Assembly (NCBI RefSeq): GCF_002282855.1
Contig: NZ_NRIR01000005.1
Span: 62,001-126,000 of the forward strand
Direction: 5' to 3'
DNA: 64,000 nucleotides
DNA from: Paraferrimonas sedimenticola
GTDB taxonomy: Bacteria; Pseudomonadota; Gammaproteobacteria; Enterobacterales; Shewanellaceae
Of the stretch, positions 9,324 through 18,362 are shown in pieces. Position 1 is the first letter of the stretch, and the number at the start of each line of letters is the position of its first letter. Under the pieces are notes generated by a model, which saw only the letters and a program-made list of their open reading frames with translations, was not told where the DNA came from and did no database searches. The translations under genes were made by a program, and so were the position numbers.

Positions 9324-9976
9324 GCCAATCTGCTGCCAAAGCTCTGGAAGACAAAGTACTGGTATTACAGCATCATCCGGCCGAGGGGCTTGGGCGATTA
9401 GCGCCTTGGCTTGCGAGCGAGGGCTTAGTCCCTGAGATGTGTTTATGGCCTGATGTCTTACCCTCAGGTGACTACTCGGCGTTAGTGATCCTCGGTGGGC
9501 CAATGAACATTGTCGATGGTACGCCGCGCTTAATGGCTGAAGTCGCTTTAGCTAAAACCTTTATCGCAGCAGGTAAGCCAGTGCTGGGCATTTGCTTGGG
9601 CGCGCAGGTGATTGCTAGCGCTCTAGGTGCTGCGGTCCCCGAGTTGGCCGAATACGAGCAGGGATGGTGTGCGCTTTCGCTTGCCGACGGCGATTTGCTG
9701 CAAGTCCCCCAATGGCACCGTATGACCTTTGATTTGCCTGAAGGCGCTCGGCTATTGGCCAGTTCCGAGGTCTGTAGCAACCAGATGTTTGGTTTTGACA
9801 AGCATGTGCTGGCGTTTCAATTTCACCCCGAGTGGGATAACACCAGTATTGAGTCTTTGCAGCAGGCCTTTGGTGAACGCTGCCCGATTGAAATCGCTGA
9901 TGAGAGCGTTCAATCGCGACTGAGAGATTGGCTCTACTCAGAGTTAGATGCATGGTGGGCTAGCGCAACGGCTTAG
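9320..9976 (+). CDS. Class I glutamine amidotransferase-like protein
   Basis: A stand-alone GATase1 domain of 218 residues, related to the amidotransferase part of GMP synthase. The likely catalytic triad is Cys92 (GICLGAQ), His169 and Glu171 (FQFHPEWD), and the oxyanion-hole motif is VILGGPMNI. There is no synthetase domain, so the ammonia acceptor is unknown; relatives act on gamma-glutamyl compounds or polyamines. The start overlaps the stop of the preceding secreted-protein gene. It is convergent with the ABC exporter gene. Confidence 0.8.
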   Translation: MSQSAAKALEDKVLVLQHHPAEGLGRLAPWLASEGLVPEMCLWPDVLPSGDYSALVILGGPMNIVDGTPRLMAEVALAKTFIAAGKPVLGICLGAQVIASALGAAVPELAEYEQGWCALSLADGDLLQVPQWHRMTFDLPEGARLLASSEVCSNQMFGFDKHVLAFQFHPEWDNTSIESLQQAFGERCPIEIADESVQSRLRDWLYSELDAWWASATA

Positions 9977-9992
9977 CCCACTTTATCGGTGG

Positions 9993-11825
9993 CTAGTCGA
10001 GTCCCAAGAAGCCACCGGTCTGGTGCGCCCACAGTTGCGCATAGATGCCATCGCCGTTAATCAGCTCAGCGTGGGTGCCTTGCTCAACGATTTTGCCCTG
10101 ATCCAGCACTATCAGCCGGTCCATTGCCGCAATCGTCGACAGACGATGCGCAATCGCAATGACGGTTTTGCCTTCCATCAGTTGGTACAGGCTCTCTTGA
10201 ATGGCCGCTTCTACCTCGGAGTCGAGCGCCGAGGTGGCCTCATCTAGCACTAGAATCGGCGCATCTTTCAGCAGTACTCGTGCAATCGCAATTCGTTGGC
10301 GCTGGCCACCGGAGAGTTTAACCCCGCGCTCGCCGACTTGAGCATCGTAACCTTGGTTGCCATTGTGGTCGGTGAGGGTATTGATAAACTCATCCGCTTG
10401 CGCGCGTTCGCTGGCGTATTTGAGCTCCTCTTCGCTGGCATCCGGTTTACCGTAGAGAATGTTTTCGCGAATAGAGCGATGCAGCAGTGAGGTATCTTGG
10501 GTCACCATACCTATCTGCGCGCGCAAAGAGTCTTGTTTGACCTCGCTAATATCTTGGCCGTCGATGCGGATTTGGCCTTTTTCTAGGTCGTGGAATCTCA
10601 GCAGCAAGTTGACCAGTGTCGATTTACCCGCGCCGCTGCGTCCCACTAAGCCCACTTTCTCACCGGCGGCGATGGCTAGCGATAGTTCGTTGATCACCCC
10701 TTGTTGGTCGTCATCGTAGTGAAAGCTGATTTTTTCAAAATCGATACGGCCTTGGCTAACCTCCAGCGCTGGCGCTTGGGGTTTGTCTTGGATACTGGTG
10801 GGTTGGCTAAGGGTAGCCATGCCATCAGCTACAGTACCTATGTTTTCAAATAGGGAGCTGATTTCCCACATGATCCACTGAGCCATGCCGTTTAAGCGCA
10901 GTACCAGACTGACAGACAGGGCGATAGCACCGATGGAAATCAGGTTATCGTGCCACAGCCAAATCGCCATTGCGGCGATAGTGAACACCAGCATGTAGTT
11001 AATCACTTGCACGCCGACGTTAATCCCCGTCGCCAGTCGCATCTGGCGATAAACTGTATCTAGGAAGTCGCTCATGCTGTCTTGGGCGTATTTGGCTTCC
11101 TGCTCGGTATGGGCGAATAACTTGACCGTATTGATGTTGGTGTAGCTGTCGACAATTCGGCCTGTCATTACCGAGCGGGCATCCGCTTGTTCGGTGGAGA
11201 CTCGCTTGAGCTTGGGAATGAAGTAAAGCTGTAGGCAAATGTAGGCCATTAGCCAAACCAACATGGGGATCACCATGCGCCAATCAGCCGCCGCTATCAT
11301 CACTACCATGGTGCCAAAGTACACTGAGATATACACCATGACGTCCAACAGCTTCATCACGGATTCACGAATAGCCAGTGAGGTTTGCATCACCTTGGTG
11401 GCAATCCGTCCAGCGAAATCGTTTTGGTAAAAGGACACGCTTTGGCGAAGCAGATACCTGTGTGCCAACCAGCGGATCGACATGGGGTAGTTGCCCAGCA
11501 AGGTTTGGTGGACCAATAGGGCGTGCAGGGCAATTAGGGTTGGCATACCAATCAACAGTAGCGCGCCAATGGCGATTAGCTTGTTGCCTTCTTCTTGCCA
11601 CAAAGTTTCGGGCGTGCGCGCTACTAGCCAGTCCACCAGTTGGCCCATAAAGCCAAATAGGGACACCTCAAGGATTGCCAACAAGGCTGTCAGCAGCGAC
11701 ATCACCACGAGCGGTTTTTCAAACCCCTTGGTGTAGTAGCGGCAAAACGCCATGAGTTTGGATGGGGGTTGCTGCAACTCGCGGTCGGGAAGGGCTTCTG
11801 TGAAATTCTCGAAGCGACGGTACAT
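9993..11825 (-). CDS. ABC exporter, fused permease and ATPase
   Basis: A 610-residue half-transporter of the ABCB/MsbA-like type, expected to work as a dimer in the inner membrane. Residues about 30-330 hold six membrane helices; the rest is the ATPase. Visible motifs are Walker A GLVGRSGAGKST, Q-loop VTQDTS, signature LSGGQRQRIA, Walker B ILVLDEATSALD and switch IAHRLST. The substrate cannot be read from sequence; the family includes multidrug and lipid exporters. The first 30 residues are polar and rich in Arg/Glu/Pro. Confidence 0.9.
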   Translation of the reverse strand: MYRRFENFTEALPDRELQQPPSKLMAFCRYYTKGFEKPLVVMSLLTALLAILEVSLFGFMGQLVDWLVARTPETLWQEEGNKLIAIGALLLIGMPTLIALHALLVHQTLLGNYPMSIRWLAHRYLLRQSVSFYQNDFAGRIATKVMQTSLAIRESVMKLLDVMVYISVYFGTMVVMIAAADWRMVIPMLVWLMAYICLQLYFIPKLKRVSTEQADARSVMTGRIVDSYTNINTVKLFAHTEQEAKYAQDSMSDFLDTVYRQMRLATGINVGVQVINYMLVFTIAAMAIWLWHDNLISIGAIALSVSLVLRLNGMAQWIMWEISSLFENIGTVADGMATLSQPTSIQDKPQAPALEVSQGRIDFEKISFHYDDDQQGVINELSLAIAAGEKVGLVGRSGAGKSTLVNLLLRFHDLEKGQIRIDGQDISEVKQDSLRAQIGMVTQDTSLLHRSIRENILYGKPDASEEELKYASERAQADEFINTLTDHNGNQGYDAQVGERGVKLSGGQRQRIAIARVLLKDAPILVLDEATSALDSEVEAAIQESLYQLMEGKTVIAIAHRLSTIAAMDRLIVLDQGKIVEQGTHAELINGDGIYAQLWAHQTGGFLGLD

Positions 11826-11974
11826 AAAGGCTCCTCATGGCTGAGCGTGGCAAGCGGTAGCAGGCGACTTAAGTGTATGTCAGTCGGTGTAAGTGTGCGC
11901 CAAAACTCAGAAAAATCTTGCTATTAGGTTAAACTAACAGAATGCTTGTCGAAATCCTTTGAGACTAATAATTC

Positions 11975-12292
11975 ATGCTTGTCAGCCTCCTTTTTCAATT
12001 AGTTATCGTAACAGTCTTAGTATTTTTGTTGGCCATTGCTTGGCGTTTGCTGCCGGGTGGCGCAAAGCGGGTGCCTTGGTTTGTGCTGTTTTGCTTGGTG
12101 AGTGTCACGCCAATGCTACACATTGATGGTGTGGGGACGTTGGCGATGCCGGCGTTTGTGTTTTGGTTTAGCCCGTCGACCTTGTTGATGCACTTTGGGA
12201 ATCAGATGGCGCAGCCTGGGTTTGCGATTGGCGCAGTGTTGATGACTTTGGGGATTGGATGGTTTGTGGGGAAGAAGGCGTTGGGGGAATAG
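11975..12292 (+). CDS. Small membrane protein of unknown function
   Basis: A 105-residue protein with three predicted membrane segments (about 3-23, 33-55 and 80-98) separated by short loops; a basic stretch (GGAKR) follows the first. No known family was recognised. It sits alone between the divergent ABC exporter gene and the repeat cluster. The hydrophobic pattern and codon use support a real gene, although the ribosome binding site is weak. Confidence 0.6.
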   Translation: MLVSLLFQLVIVTVLVFLLAIAWRLLPGGAKRVPWFVLFCLVSVTPMLHIDGVGTLAMPAFVFWFSPSTLLMHFGNQMAQPGFAIGAVLMTLGIGWFVGKKALGE

Positions 12293-12350
12293 CTATTAGC
12301 AGAGCAACTGGCTAGTGGCTTTTGTCCTGCTCTTCGAAGCTAGTCAGCAT

Positions 12351-12940
12351 AGGACAGTCCCTTTTTACCAATTCCGAGCAAATTCCTAAATTATCCGGGG
12401 CGCCAACCCCGTCTCTTCGAGCCATTACCGACTCCCAGGGGACTGTCCCTTACTCCAACTCCGTGCTACTCGCCAGTATGCAAAGATAGATAGGGGACAG
12501 TCCCCCCGCCTTCATACAGGTTTCATCCACCAAAGTAAGAACACCCAATATCCTCTAATAGTGAGCAGTCCCAGAGAAAAGGGACTGTCCCGTGCGGAGG
12601 TGGGCCGAAGAGATGCGCAAAAGAGGTGGTTCGAAGAGCCGCCAATAAGCAAAAGATAGATAGGGGACAGTCCCCGCCACCTTCATACAGGTTTCATCCA
12701 CCAAAGTTAAAACACTCAACACTCTAAATAAATGAGCAGTCCCTGAGAAAAGGGACTGTCCCGTGCGGAGGTGGCTCGAAGAGACGCGCAAAAGAGGTGG
12801 TTCGAAGAGCCGTCAATAAGCCAATACGCAAAAGATAGATAGGGGACAGTCCCCCCACCTTCATACAGGTTTCATCCACCAAAGTAAGTACACCCTATAT
12901 CCTCAAATAATGAGCAGTCCCAGAGAAAAGGGACTGTCCC
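12351..12940 (+). repeat. Left REPIN-like cluster: four GGGAC-palindrome doublets
   Basis: Four elements of about 99 bp, each bounded by near-palindromes of the form GGGGACAGTCCCC: 12351-12449, 12493-12591, 12663-12762 and 12842-12940. The last three are close copies repeating every 170 and 179 bp, joined by spacers with a conserved motif (GAGGTGG, TTCGAAGAGCC, CAATAAGC). Paired inverted short palindromes about 100 bp apart are the layout of REPINs mobilised by RAYT transposases; no such transposase is present here. Short open frames inside the repeats are not genes. Confidence 0.85.
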
Positions 12941-13138
12941 GAGCGGAGGTGGGCCGAAGAGATGCGCAAAAGAGGTGGTTCGAAGAGCCGCTAATAAGCC
13001 AATAAGCAATTACCCGCTACTCACCCACCTGCTATCCTTAAACAGTTCGAAAAAATCAGCTAGTCCAGTGATAGTAAGCCGAATACCCTAGCTCCAAACA
13101 AAATCAGGAAGTCCAAATAACGATACAAGGAGATTTCC

Positions 13139-14140
13139 ATGCGCGCTCTAATTAAAACCTTCGCTCTGAGCTCAGTTGCTATCGCAATGGCTGGGTGCAG
13201 CGATTCCAGTTCAGTTAACAACCCACCACCAGTCCCTGCAACCGCTATTGTCAGCTTCTCTGTGTCTGACGCTCCTGTGGATTTTGCCAATCAAGTCGTG
13301 GTTAGCTACGCGGCGATAAGCTTGCGCCACTCGGACGGAACGACTTACGACTTGCCGGTTAACGGTGAAGACGGTAACGAGACCGTGGCGAAAGTGGACT
13401 TGCTCAACTACCAAGACGGTGAGAGCCGTTTAATTATTTCGAACGTTGAGCTGCCGGTTGGCGACTATACCGACTTCACCTTGCATACCTATGAGTGTGC
13501 TCAAAACCACAATGGCAGTGCTGAGCATTGCTACGTGGAAGACCTAGAAGGCATCAAGCCGCTCAAGACCCCAAGCAACAAGCTAAGACTGGGTGACTTT
13601 AGTGTTTCAAGCGATGGTGTACAGGCCTATACCATTGAGTTTAACTTGCGTCAGTCAATGACCATGACCGCAGGTGGTGCAGGCTATAACCTCAAGCCGC
13701 ACGGCGTACGCATTCTGGATAACTCAACCGTCAGCTCATTGTTCGGTAAAGTTGAGCCGAGCCTGTTTACTGCAGGCGTTGGCTGTGAAGATAACAGCGA
13801 CCACCAAACCAGCTTCGTTTATTTGTACGAAGCGCCGCTGGCGGAAGACGCTATCCTCGGTGATGAGTTCGACCCAGCGGTTGACACCGAAGCGCCAGAG
13901 GATGTGGTAGCTCCTATTGCCTCTACCGGTGTGAAAGAAGACGGTGAGAACGGCTATGGCTATCACTTTGGGTTTATTGCCCCTGGCGACTATGTAGTGG
14001 CCTTTAGCTGTAGTGCCGATGGTGATATGGACCCAGAGAAGTACGAGGGTGTGGCAATTGCTAATCCGGAGACTGAACGGGCTAATGTGACTTTGCAGAA
14101 TAGCTTGGGTACCGAGCAGAATTTCCCTGTAGCGCAGTAG
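13139..14140 (+). CDS. DUF4382-family outer-membrane lipoprotein
   Basis: A 333-residue predicted lipoprotein with the lipobox MAGC (acylated Cys20) followed by a Ser-rich linker. Residues about 37-185 carry the DUF4382 pattern: FSVSDAPVDFANQVVVSYAAISL at its start and KPHGVRILD at its end. The C-terminal half contains acidic stretches and a short carboxypeptidase-regulatory-like segment. A good AAGGAG ribosome binding site precedes the ATG. Function is unknown for the family. The gene is the only one enclosed by the inverted repeat clusters. Confidence 0.85.
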   Translation: MRALIKTFALSSVAIAMAGCSDSSSVNNPPPVPATAIVSFSVSDAPVDFANQVVVSYAAISLRHSDGTTYDLPVNGEDGNETVAKVDLLNYQDGESRLIISNVELPVGDYTDFTLHTYECAQNHNGSAEHCYVEDLEGIKPLKTPSNKLRLGDFSVSSDGVQAYTIEFNLRQSMTMTAGGAGYNLKPHGVRILDNSTVSSLFGKVEPSLFTAGVGCEDNSDHQTSFVYLYEAPLAEDAILGDEFDPAVDTEAPEDVVAPIASTGVKEDGENGYGYHFGFIAPGDYVVAFSCSADGDMDPEKYEGVAIANPETERANVTLQNSLGTEQNFPVAQ

Positions 14141-14143
14141 CTT

Positions 14144-14739
14144 AAGGGACAGTCCCTTTTCTCAGGATCTGCTCATTGTTATAGGTCTTTGAGTGTTCTT
14201 ACTGTAGTGGACTAGACCAAAGTGAATGTCAGGGGGACTGTCCCCTAGAAAAAAAGGAGCCTTTGGCTCCTTTTTTGGTTGCAGAGTGGCTTATTAGCCT
14301 TTCTTCGAACCATCTCTTTTGCGCATCTCTTCGGCCCACCTCCGCACGGGACAGTCCCTTTTCTCTGGGACTGCTCATTTTTATAAGACATTGAGTGTTT
14401 TTACTCTCGTGGAATAAACCAATGTGAAGGCGAGGGGACTGTCCCCTATCTATCTTTTGCATACTGGCTGGTTGCACGGAGTTGGAGTAAGGGACAGTCC
14501 CCTGGGAGTCGGTAATGGCTCGAAGAGATGTTGTTGGCTCACCAGATGATTTGGGAGTTGGCTCGGAACTGGTAAAAAGGGACTGTCCTATGCTGACTCG
14601 CTTCGAAGAGCAGGAAAAAAGCTACTAGCTATTAGCTTCGGGGACAGTCCCTTTCCTCAGGACCTGCTCATTATTAAACGAAATTGAGTGTTCAAACTTT
14701 AGTGGATTAAACCAATATGAAGGCAAGGGGACTGTCCCC
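14144..14739 (-). repeat. Right REPIN-like cluster, inverted relative to the left one
   Basis: Four palindrome doublets: 14144-14245, 14348-14446, 14491-14588 and 14641-14739. They carry the reverse complement of the left-hand elements, including the GAGCAGTCC segment and the TTCGAAGAG spacer motif. The pair 14348-14588 with its flank mirrors 12351-12591, giving an imperfect inverted repeat of about 280 bp around the DUF4382 gene. The last palindrome ends one base from the punR stop codon, so the array may serve as its terminator. Confidence 0.85.
14250..14276 (+). terminator. Rho-independent terminator after the DUF4382 gene
   Basis: A 12-bp stem (14250-14261 with 14265-14276), TTT loop and T run. 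It lies between two repeat elements and can end transcripts in both directions because the left arm starts with A residues. Confidence 0.85.
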
Positions 14740-14740
14740 T

Positions 14741-15640
14741 TCACAACCAAACCCTCCCCAACTCCTCGCTATCTCCCAAATACTCCAATAACCAAGCCAA
14801 AGCCCCAGACTCATTCCCCACGTTCCAAGCCAAACAGCAAGGGCTATCTGCCAAAGGCCGCTCCAACTCGCGAACCACCAACTTACCCGACTCCACCAAG
14901 GGCAGAGCCAAATGCTCAGGCATTACGCCAACTCCTAACCCCGCCACAAAGCACTCGATTGCCGCACTCCAATTGGGCACCACTAAGCGCCGTTGGTGAT
15001 CCACTAACCAAGTGGTGCGCTTGTTCAAACTGCGAGAAGTGTCTTCAAGGCAAATCGACGGATAACCCGCCACCTGCGAATCACTCAAAGGCCCATCCAA
15101 CTCCGCTAGAGGATGCGCAGCCGCCACCACAAACAACCACTTAAGCTCCCCCATTGGCCGTGAGGCAAAAGGCCCTTCTACCGGCACAGCAGCAGTGGCT
15201 CCGATGGCGATGTCTGCGCGCTCATCGGCCAGTGCATCCCACACCCCGTTGTAAACCTCCATGGAGATCCTCAGCTCCACCTCGGGAAATGCCTGGTGAA
15301 AATCCCGAACCAGCTGGTTAACTGGCGCCGGTCGCACCACGTTGTCCAAGGCCAATTTGACGCTTTGATGCCAACCATTGGCAATTCTTTGGGTTTGGTA
15401 GCGAACCTCGTCCATTTGTTTGAGCAGCCGCTGTGCCTCGCCCACAAAATAGTGGCCGGCTTCGGTGAGGGTCACCTGGCGGTGACGCCGCTCAAACAGT
15501 TGCGCACCTAGCGCCTGCTCAAGGGTCTTTACCGAGTAGCTAATGGCGCTGGGGACTTTGTGTAGCTCTTGTGCTGCAGCACTAAAGCTCTGGTGCTGAG
15601 CAACGCTCAGTACTAGGCGCAAATCTTGATAGGAAAACAT
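14741..15640 (-). CDS. punR: LysR-type regulator PunR
   Basis: A 299-residue LysR-type regulator with an N-terminal winged helix (FSAAAQELHKVPSAISYSVKTLE) and a periplasmic-binding-like effector domain. Stretches such as IANGW, VYNGVWDAL and EDTSRSLNKRTTWL closely resemble E. coli PunR (YdhB), which senses purine nucleosides and activates the divergent exporter gene. The same divergent pairing is seen here with punC, 101 bp away. A REPIN-like element touches the stop codon. Assignment rests on remembered E. coli sequence and gene context. Confidence 0.85.
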   Translation of the reverse strand: MFSYQDLRLVLSVAQHQSFSAAAQELHKVPSAISYSVKTLEQALGAQLFERRHRQVTLTEAGHYFVGEAQRLLKQMDEVRYQTQRIANGWHQSVKLALDNVVRPAPVNQLVRDFHQAFPEVELRISMEVYNGVWDALADERADIAIGATAAVPVEGPFASRPMGELKWLFVVAAAHPLAELDGPLSDSQVAGYPSICLEDTSRSLNKRTTWLVDHQRRLVVPNWSAAIECFVAGLGVGVMPEHLALPLVESGKLVVRELERPLADSPCCLAWNVGNESGALAWLLEYLGDSEELGRVWL

Positions 15641-15741
15641 ATGAAATCAAATTTTTTGAAACATGCTTCAAATTATAGCGTTTCAACTTAGTCTTGTGGG
15701 CCATTAAACTGTCGCGCAATTAGATTTGATGAGATTTTTTG

Positions 15742-16962
15742 ATGGAATCGCAGATTTCACGTGCAACCATGATTTGGTTTGCCGGATTGAGCATGCTGGG
15801 CTTTATCGCCACCGATATGTACTTGCCCGCGTTTGATAGCTTGCGCAATGAGTTCGCTACCAGTGAAACCATGATTGGTTTGACCCTGTCCGTGTTCCTA
15901 TTGGGAATGGCGGTTGGTCAGCTGGTTTACGGCCCACTGTCCGACCGCTTTGGTCGTATTAAAGTACTGCAAGGCGGTTTGGCATTAACCTTGATTGCCA
16001 GCCTAGCCTGCGCCATGAGTCCATCCGTCGAAGGTCTGCTATTCGCGCGCTTCCTGCAAGCGCTTGGTGCCTGTAGTGCGACAGTGATCTGGCAAGCGGT
16101 GGTGATCGACCGCCACCAAGGCGCAACTGCTGAGCGAGTGTTTGCCACTGTTATGCCGCTCGTGGCCTTGTCCCCAGCCTTGGCACCTTTGTTAGGCGCT
16201 TTTGTCGAAGAGCAGCTGGGCTGGCGTTGGATTTTCGTATTTCTAGTGGCGCTAACCTGTGCTTTGATGTTGATGACCCATAAGCAAAGCGAAAGCGCAC
16301 CGGCGTTGGATCGCAGCCAAAACCTATGGCAGCAGCTGGCTACTAACTATCCGCGCTTGCTTAGTTCGACCACATTCAGCGGTCACACCCTGATGTTCGC
16401 TGCCTGTAGTGCTGCTTTCTTTGCGTTTTTGACCGGCATGCCGTTTGTGATGCACAACATGGGCTATCAGCCTACCGACATTGGTTTGAGCTTTGTCCCA
16501 CAGACCATGGCTTTCTTAGCCGGTGGCTTTGGTTGTCGTGCGCTGCTTAAACGCTTTAGCTCAGCTCAATTGTTACCCGCCTTCCTTGCTTTGTTTAGCC
16601 TTGCGGTGACGGCTGTCGTGGCGGTGGTGTTTGCACTTAAGCCCGACAGTATTATCCCTGTGCTAATCCCATTCTGTTTAATGGCAGTGGCCAATGGTGC
16701 TCTGTATCCGCTGATCATTAACCGCGCTTTACAGCCGTTTGGCGATTGCAGTGCGACCGCCGCGGGTCTGCTGAACTTTCTGCAAACTATGTTGTGCTTT
16801 GGCGCTAGTGCTTTGGTTAGCGCTCAGTTGGAGTCGTTTGGTCTAAACGCGGTGGCGGCCACCATGGGGTTGGCGATGGGACTGGCAGTGATTGGCTACG
16901 GGATTACTCGAGTACGAGCGCAAGCGCCTGTGCAACCTCAGATTCGAGCCGAAGCCAGCTAA
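15742..16962 (+). CDS. punC: MFS purine nucleoside transporter PunC (Bcr/CflA family)
   Basis: A 12-helix major-facilitator transporter of 406 residues. The N-terminus [19 protein letters not shown] and the loop 2-3 motif GPLSDRFGR identify the Bcr/CflA drug-resistance group. Overall it resembles E. coli PunC (YdhC), a purine nucleoside transporter under PunR control. ATG 15742 is preferred to the TTG just before it. Its stop is 40 bp before iscX in the same direction, so readthrough into iscX is possible. Confidence 0.85.
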   Translation: MESQISRATMIWFAGLSMLGFIATDMYLPAFDSLRNEFATSETMIGLTLSVFLLGMAVGQLVYGPLSDRFGRIKVLQGGLALTLIASLACAMSPSVEGLLFARFLQALGACSATVIWQAVVIDRHQGATAERVFATVMPLVALSPALAPLLGAFVEEQLGWRWIFVFLVALTCALMLMTHKQSESAPALDRSQNLWQQLATNYPRLLSSTTFSGHTLMFAACSAAFFAFLTGMPFVMHNMGYQPTDIGLSFVPQTMAFLAGGFGCRALLKRFSSAQLLPAFLALFSLAVTAVVAVVFALKPDSIIPVLIPFCLMAVANGALYPLIINRALQPFGDCSATAAGLLNFLQTMLCFGASALVSAQLESFGLNAVAATMGLAMGLAVIGYGITRVRAQAPVQPQIRAEAS

Positions 16963-17002
16963 TTGTTCTAAGCTATGTGAACTGCTTACAAGGGGAGTTC
17001 AC

Positions 17003-17203
17003 ATGGCACTTAAATGGACCGATTCACTTGAGATTGCGCTGGCACTGATTGACGCCCACCCAGATCAAGACCCGTTAAAAATGCGCTTTACCGATCTGCA
17101 TGCGTGGGTGTTAGCTCTGGATGAATTCGATGACGATCCCAACGCCAGTAATGAAGCAATCTTAGAGGCAATTTTGCAGTGTTGGCTAGATGAGATGGAC
17201 TAG
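17003..17203 (+). CDS. iscX: Fe-S assembly regulator IscX, displaced from the isc operon
   Basis: A 66-residue acidic protein beginning [20 protein letters not shown], with RFTDLHAWV and [23 protein letters not shown], all diagnostic of IscX (YfhJ). IscX binds IscS and tunes cysteine desulfurase activity according to iron. The start at 17003 is set by an AGGGGAG ribosome binding site at about 16991 and the family N-terminus. In relatives iscX sits directly after fdx; here an accessory block of about 8.6 kb intervenes and it follows punC instead. Confidence 0.93.
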   Translation: MALKWTDSLEIALALIDAHPDQDPLKMRFTDLHAWVLALDEFDDDPNASNEAILEAILQCWLDEMD

Positions 17204-17346
17204 TCAAAGACGCGGTCTAACAAGGGTTCAGCAAAATCTGAGCTAGATCCCGCGAAATTCATTGGCAGTGATAGGAATTTTAACCCGTATCTTTTATACT
17301 CCGTGCCGAATTTATTATCTCGAATAAAATATTGAAGGATCCTGAA

Positions 17347-17778
17347 ATGGCCATCGAACGTACTTTTTCTATCGTTAAGCCTGACGCAGTAGCTGCTAAC
17401 AACATCGGCGCTATCTACGCTCGTTTCGAATCTGCTGGTTTGAAAATCGTTGCTTCTAAAATGGTGCACCTGAGCCGTGAACAAGCTGAAGGTTTTTACG
17501 CTGAGCACTCTGAGCGTCCTTTCTTTGGCGCTTTGGTTGACTTCATGACCTCTGGTCCAATCATGGTTCAAGTATTGGAAGGCGAAAACGCAATCCTTGC
17601 TAACCGTGAAATCATGGGTGCAACTAACCCAGCTGAAGCTGCTCGCGGTACTCTGCGCGCTGACTTCGCTACCAGCATCGATGAGAACGCTTGTCACGGT
17701 TCTGACGCTCCAGAATCTGCTGCTCGCGAAATCTCTTACTTCTTCAGCGAAGAAGAAATCTGCCCACGCACTCGTTAA
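17347..17778 (+). CDS. ndk: Nucleoside diphosphate kinase
   Basis: A 143-residue enzyme equalising nucleoside di- and triphosphates through a phosphohistidine intermediate. The N-terminal [10 protein letters not shown] is typical, and the active-site His lies in [19 protein letters not shown] 17347 gives the E. coli length and has an AAGGA ribosome binding site at about 17334. A TATACT -10-like box lies at 17295-17300. The codons are those of a highly expressed gene. Confidence 0.97.
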   Translation: MAIERTFSIVKPDAVAANNIGAIYARFESAGLKIVASKMVHLSREQAEGFYAEHSERPFFGALVDFMTSGPIMVQVLEGENAILANREIMGATNPAEAARGTLRADFATSIDENACHGSDAPESAAREISYFFSEEEICPRTR

Positions 17779-17825
17779 TTTCGAGCTGCCTTGAGCAGAG
17801 TCAGATTTCGGTCTGACCCACATTG

Positions 17826-17852
17826 AGCCCCGCCCTTTGGTGGGGCTTTTTG
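17826..17852 (+). terminator. Rho-independent terminator of ndk
   Basis: AGCCCCGCC pairs with GGTGGGGCT (one G-T pair) across a CTTT loop and is followed by T residues. Confidence 0.85.
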
Positions 17853-18362
17853 CTGAATAAGCCTTCCAGATTTGAACTGCTCTGGTTCAATGCGGCTAAA
17901 TTAGCGTCACTTAAAATTTTTTGTGGAACTTCCATAAAGTTTTGTGAACCACTTCTATTTATTATCAATCGCTTAACTTAGCAATATCAGCAAGTTAACC
18001 AAAATCATTGCAAACGTTTAGCGCCGTGGAACGGCATTCTACTCGACAAACCAATCAGTTAGCAGGTTTGGCTCGGACCCTTACTTGAACGCTTTGTACA
18101 AATTATAAACAAGCCTCACTTCGGCCAGTTGTTTTGCTTTGCGCCCCCAAAGGCTAGCTCTCTGTTAATTCATGGTTAAGAGATTTTTCTTAAGAGCCAA
18201 ATGTGTGTGATTTGGCCGCCAAATTGTGGCTTTTAAGTTCCGCCTCAGCTCATTAGTATGCCGCCCGCAAAACTCTCGGTTGCCTGACTTTCAGCACCGA
18301 ATCGCGTGGAAACCCAAAGTTTCCGATAAAACCCAAATACAGCTGAGTTGAGAACAAACAGT
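17853..18362 (+). promoter_or_regulatory. Long upstream region of the Oar-like receptor gene
   Basis: Half a kilobase without a gene. It contains TTTTGTGGAACTTCCA (17919-17934) and TTTGTGAACCACTT (17941-17954), also found ahead of the adhesin-like gene at 21783. CAAACGTTT in a partly symmetric setting (about 18008-18021) resembles a LacI/PurR-family operator core. The rest holds AT-rich stretches and no recognisable RNA. Confidence 0.45.

Noticed and set aside
12555-12791. Open frame of 78 codons on the minus strand
   Set aside because: It runs through the repeat units and its protein repeats the same segment (LRTGQSLFSGTAH) with no family match; it is a by-product of the repeats.
18006-18021. 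PurR operator before the Oar-like receptor gene
   Set aside because: Only the central CAAACGTTT fits; the outer bases do not keep the symmetry, so it is listed only as a possible LacI-family core.
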